NCBI GenBank assembly: GCA_029054245.1
Contig: JAIDFQ010000043.1
Span: 248,001 to 312,000, forward strand
Direction: 5' to 3'
Length of the DNA: 64,000 nucleotides
DNA from: Lachnospiraceae bacterium
GTDB taxonomy: Bacteria > Bacillota > Clostridia > Lachnospirales > Lachnospiraceae
Positions 63,652 through 64,000 of this stretch are shown here, piece after piece. Below the pieces are notes generated by a model, which was not told the DNA's origin, did no database searches, and saw only the letters and a program-made list of their open reading frames with translations. Each line of letters begins with the position of its first letter. Position 1 is the stretch's first letter. The translations under genes were made by a program, and so were the position numbers.

Positions 63652-64000
63652 GTAAAGCTGTTTTAAAAGGAAGTGTTATTGGCGGACTGATTATACTTTT
63701 ATCGTTGATTGCCATGTATCTTGGACTGGTTTTTTATTATGACAGCGGTTTCAGCTACGGTACATGGATCAATGGGGTTGATTGTACAGGCAAAAGTGTC
63801 AATGAAGTGAACGAAGAACTTTTAAAACAATGTAAGTATACCGGACTTACCATCCTTGACAGCGATGGTAAGTCTTATGCTGTTTTAGCGGATGAAGTAA
63901 ATCTTTCCGTGACTTTTGACGAACCGCTCCATTTATATCTGGAGGGGCAGAATCCTTATCTGTGGATAGATAATTTAATAGGTAATGCAGGAGGCAGAGA
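63648..64000 (+). CDS. Peptidoglycan-binding/L,D-transpeptidase-like membrane protein, 3' end outside window
   Basis: The frame starts with ATG overlapping the ilvB stop by 4 bases and stays open to the window end (117 codons), too short for the ORF track. It has a signal anchor (about 5-30; VLKGSVIGGLIILLSLIAMYLGLVFYY), then SYGTWINGVDCTGKSVNEVNEELL. That segment matches the first strand-helix of the PG_binding_4 module found in front of YkuD L,D-transpeptidase or VanW domains in Clostridia. The catalytic part would lie beyond the window, so the enzymatic call is an inference from the N terminus. Confidence 0.7.
   Translation, partial: MSKAVLKGSVIGGLIILLSLIAMYLGLVFYYDSGFSYGTWINGVDCTGKSVNEVNEELLKQCKYTGLTILDSDGKSYAVLADEVNLSVTFDEPLHLYLEGQNPYLWIDNLIGNAGGR

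Noticed and set aside
1-64000. Search for CRISPR arrays, insertion sequences, prophage genes, tRNA and rRNA
   Set aside because: No direct-repeat arrays, transposase or phage motifs, CCA-ended cloverleafs or rRNA-like stretches were noticed; all long gaps are regulatory. A tRNAscan and profile search would be needed to exclude short elements.

Overview
The window looks like chromosomal core of a Lachnospiraceae-type (Clostridia, Bacillota) anaerobe. Supporting evidence: moderate-to-low GC, strong AGGAGG-type ribosome binding sites, sigma-A promoters of the TTGACA-N17-TATAAT type, a yqfC-yqfD-phoH-HD-ybeY cluster in the order known from Bacillus and Clostridia (so a spore-former lineage), Rex, an NfnAB bifurcating transhydrogenase, a likely Re-type citrate synthase, and BspA-like surface proteins with a T-P-x-T-G-D sorting signal. 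Genus cannot be fixed from sequence reading alone. I see no rRNA, tRNA, CRISPR array, prophage, insertion sequence or attachment site, and no gene-free gap longer than 300 bases; the longest is 52089-52350, which holds two promoters and an operator.

Layout. 1-6495: two tandem leucine-rich-repeat surface proteins (the first cut by the window edge), then a subtilase whose ribosome binding site lies inside the preceding terminator hairpin. 6500-9957: an operon of Re-citrate synthase-like enzyme, GntR regulator and NADP isocitrate dehydrogenase, apparently for 2-oxoglutarate/glutamate supply. 9959-20519: ABC-F ATPase and rex from overlapping divergent promoters, then a coiled-coil protein, NAD(P)HX repair enzyme, alanine racemase, a MazF-type toxin with no visible antitoxin, a CNNM/CBS membrane protein, YebC and a membrane protein with an acidic repeat tail. 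20662-26715: TepA-like Clp peptidase, FtsK/SpoIIIE, and the one-carbon enzymes Fhs and FolD.

26769-32633: a zinc-ribbon/TPR/chitobiase-like membrane protein, NfnA-NfnB, a Dabb protein, a MORN-repeat membrane protein and a small membrane protein joined to rlmH. 33166-39920: the sporulation/ribosome-maturation cluster yqfC, yqfD, phoH, a truncated degenerate PgpH-like HD protein and ybeY, followed by a MOP-family flippase and a BofC-like protein. 39967-44779: two flavoproteins, 5-formyl-THF cyclo-ligase and ProA. 44820-47615: LysR regulator, LysE exporter with two LysR-type boxes in front, and a DegT-type aminotransferase.

47775-52088 (minus strand): an XRE-cupin regulator and a complete potABCD polyamine importer with a clear promoter and operator. 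52351-57433: lactonase-like beta-propeller, chorismate synthase (minus), VanY-type carboxypeptidase, Tgt and YajC. 57530-64000: leuB, a GT-C membrane glycosyltransferase-like gene, ilvD, ilvB, and the start of a peptidoglycan-binding/L,D-transpeptidase-like protein cut by the window end.

No clear-cut new defence or mobile system was found. The most interesting signals are the PgpH homologue that has lost its HD metal ligands, the antitoxin-less MazF, the terminator-embedded ribosome binding site, the divergent rex promoters sharing a palindrome of -35 boxes, and the acidic-repeat membrane protein coupled to yebC.
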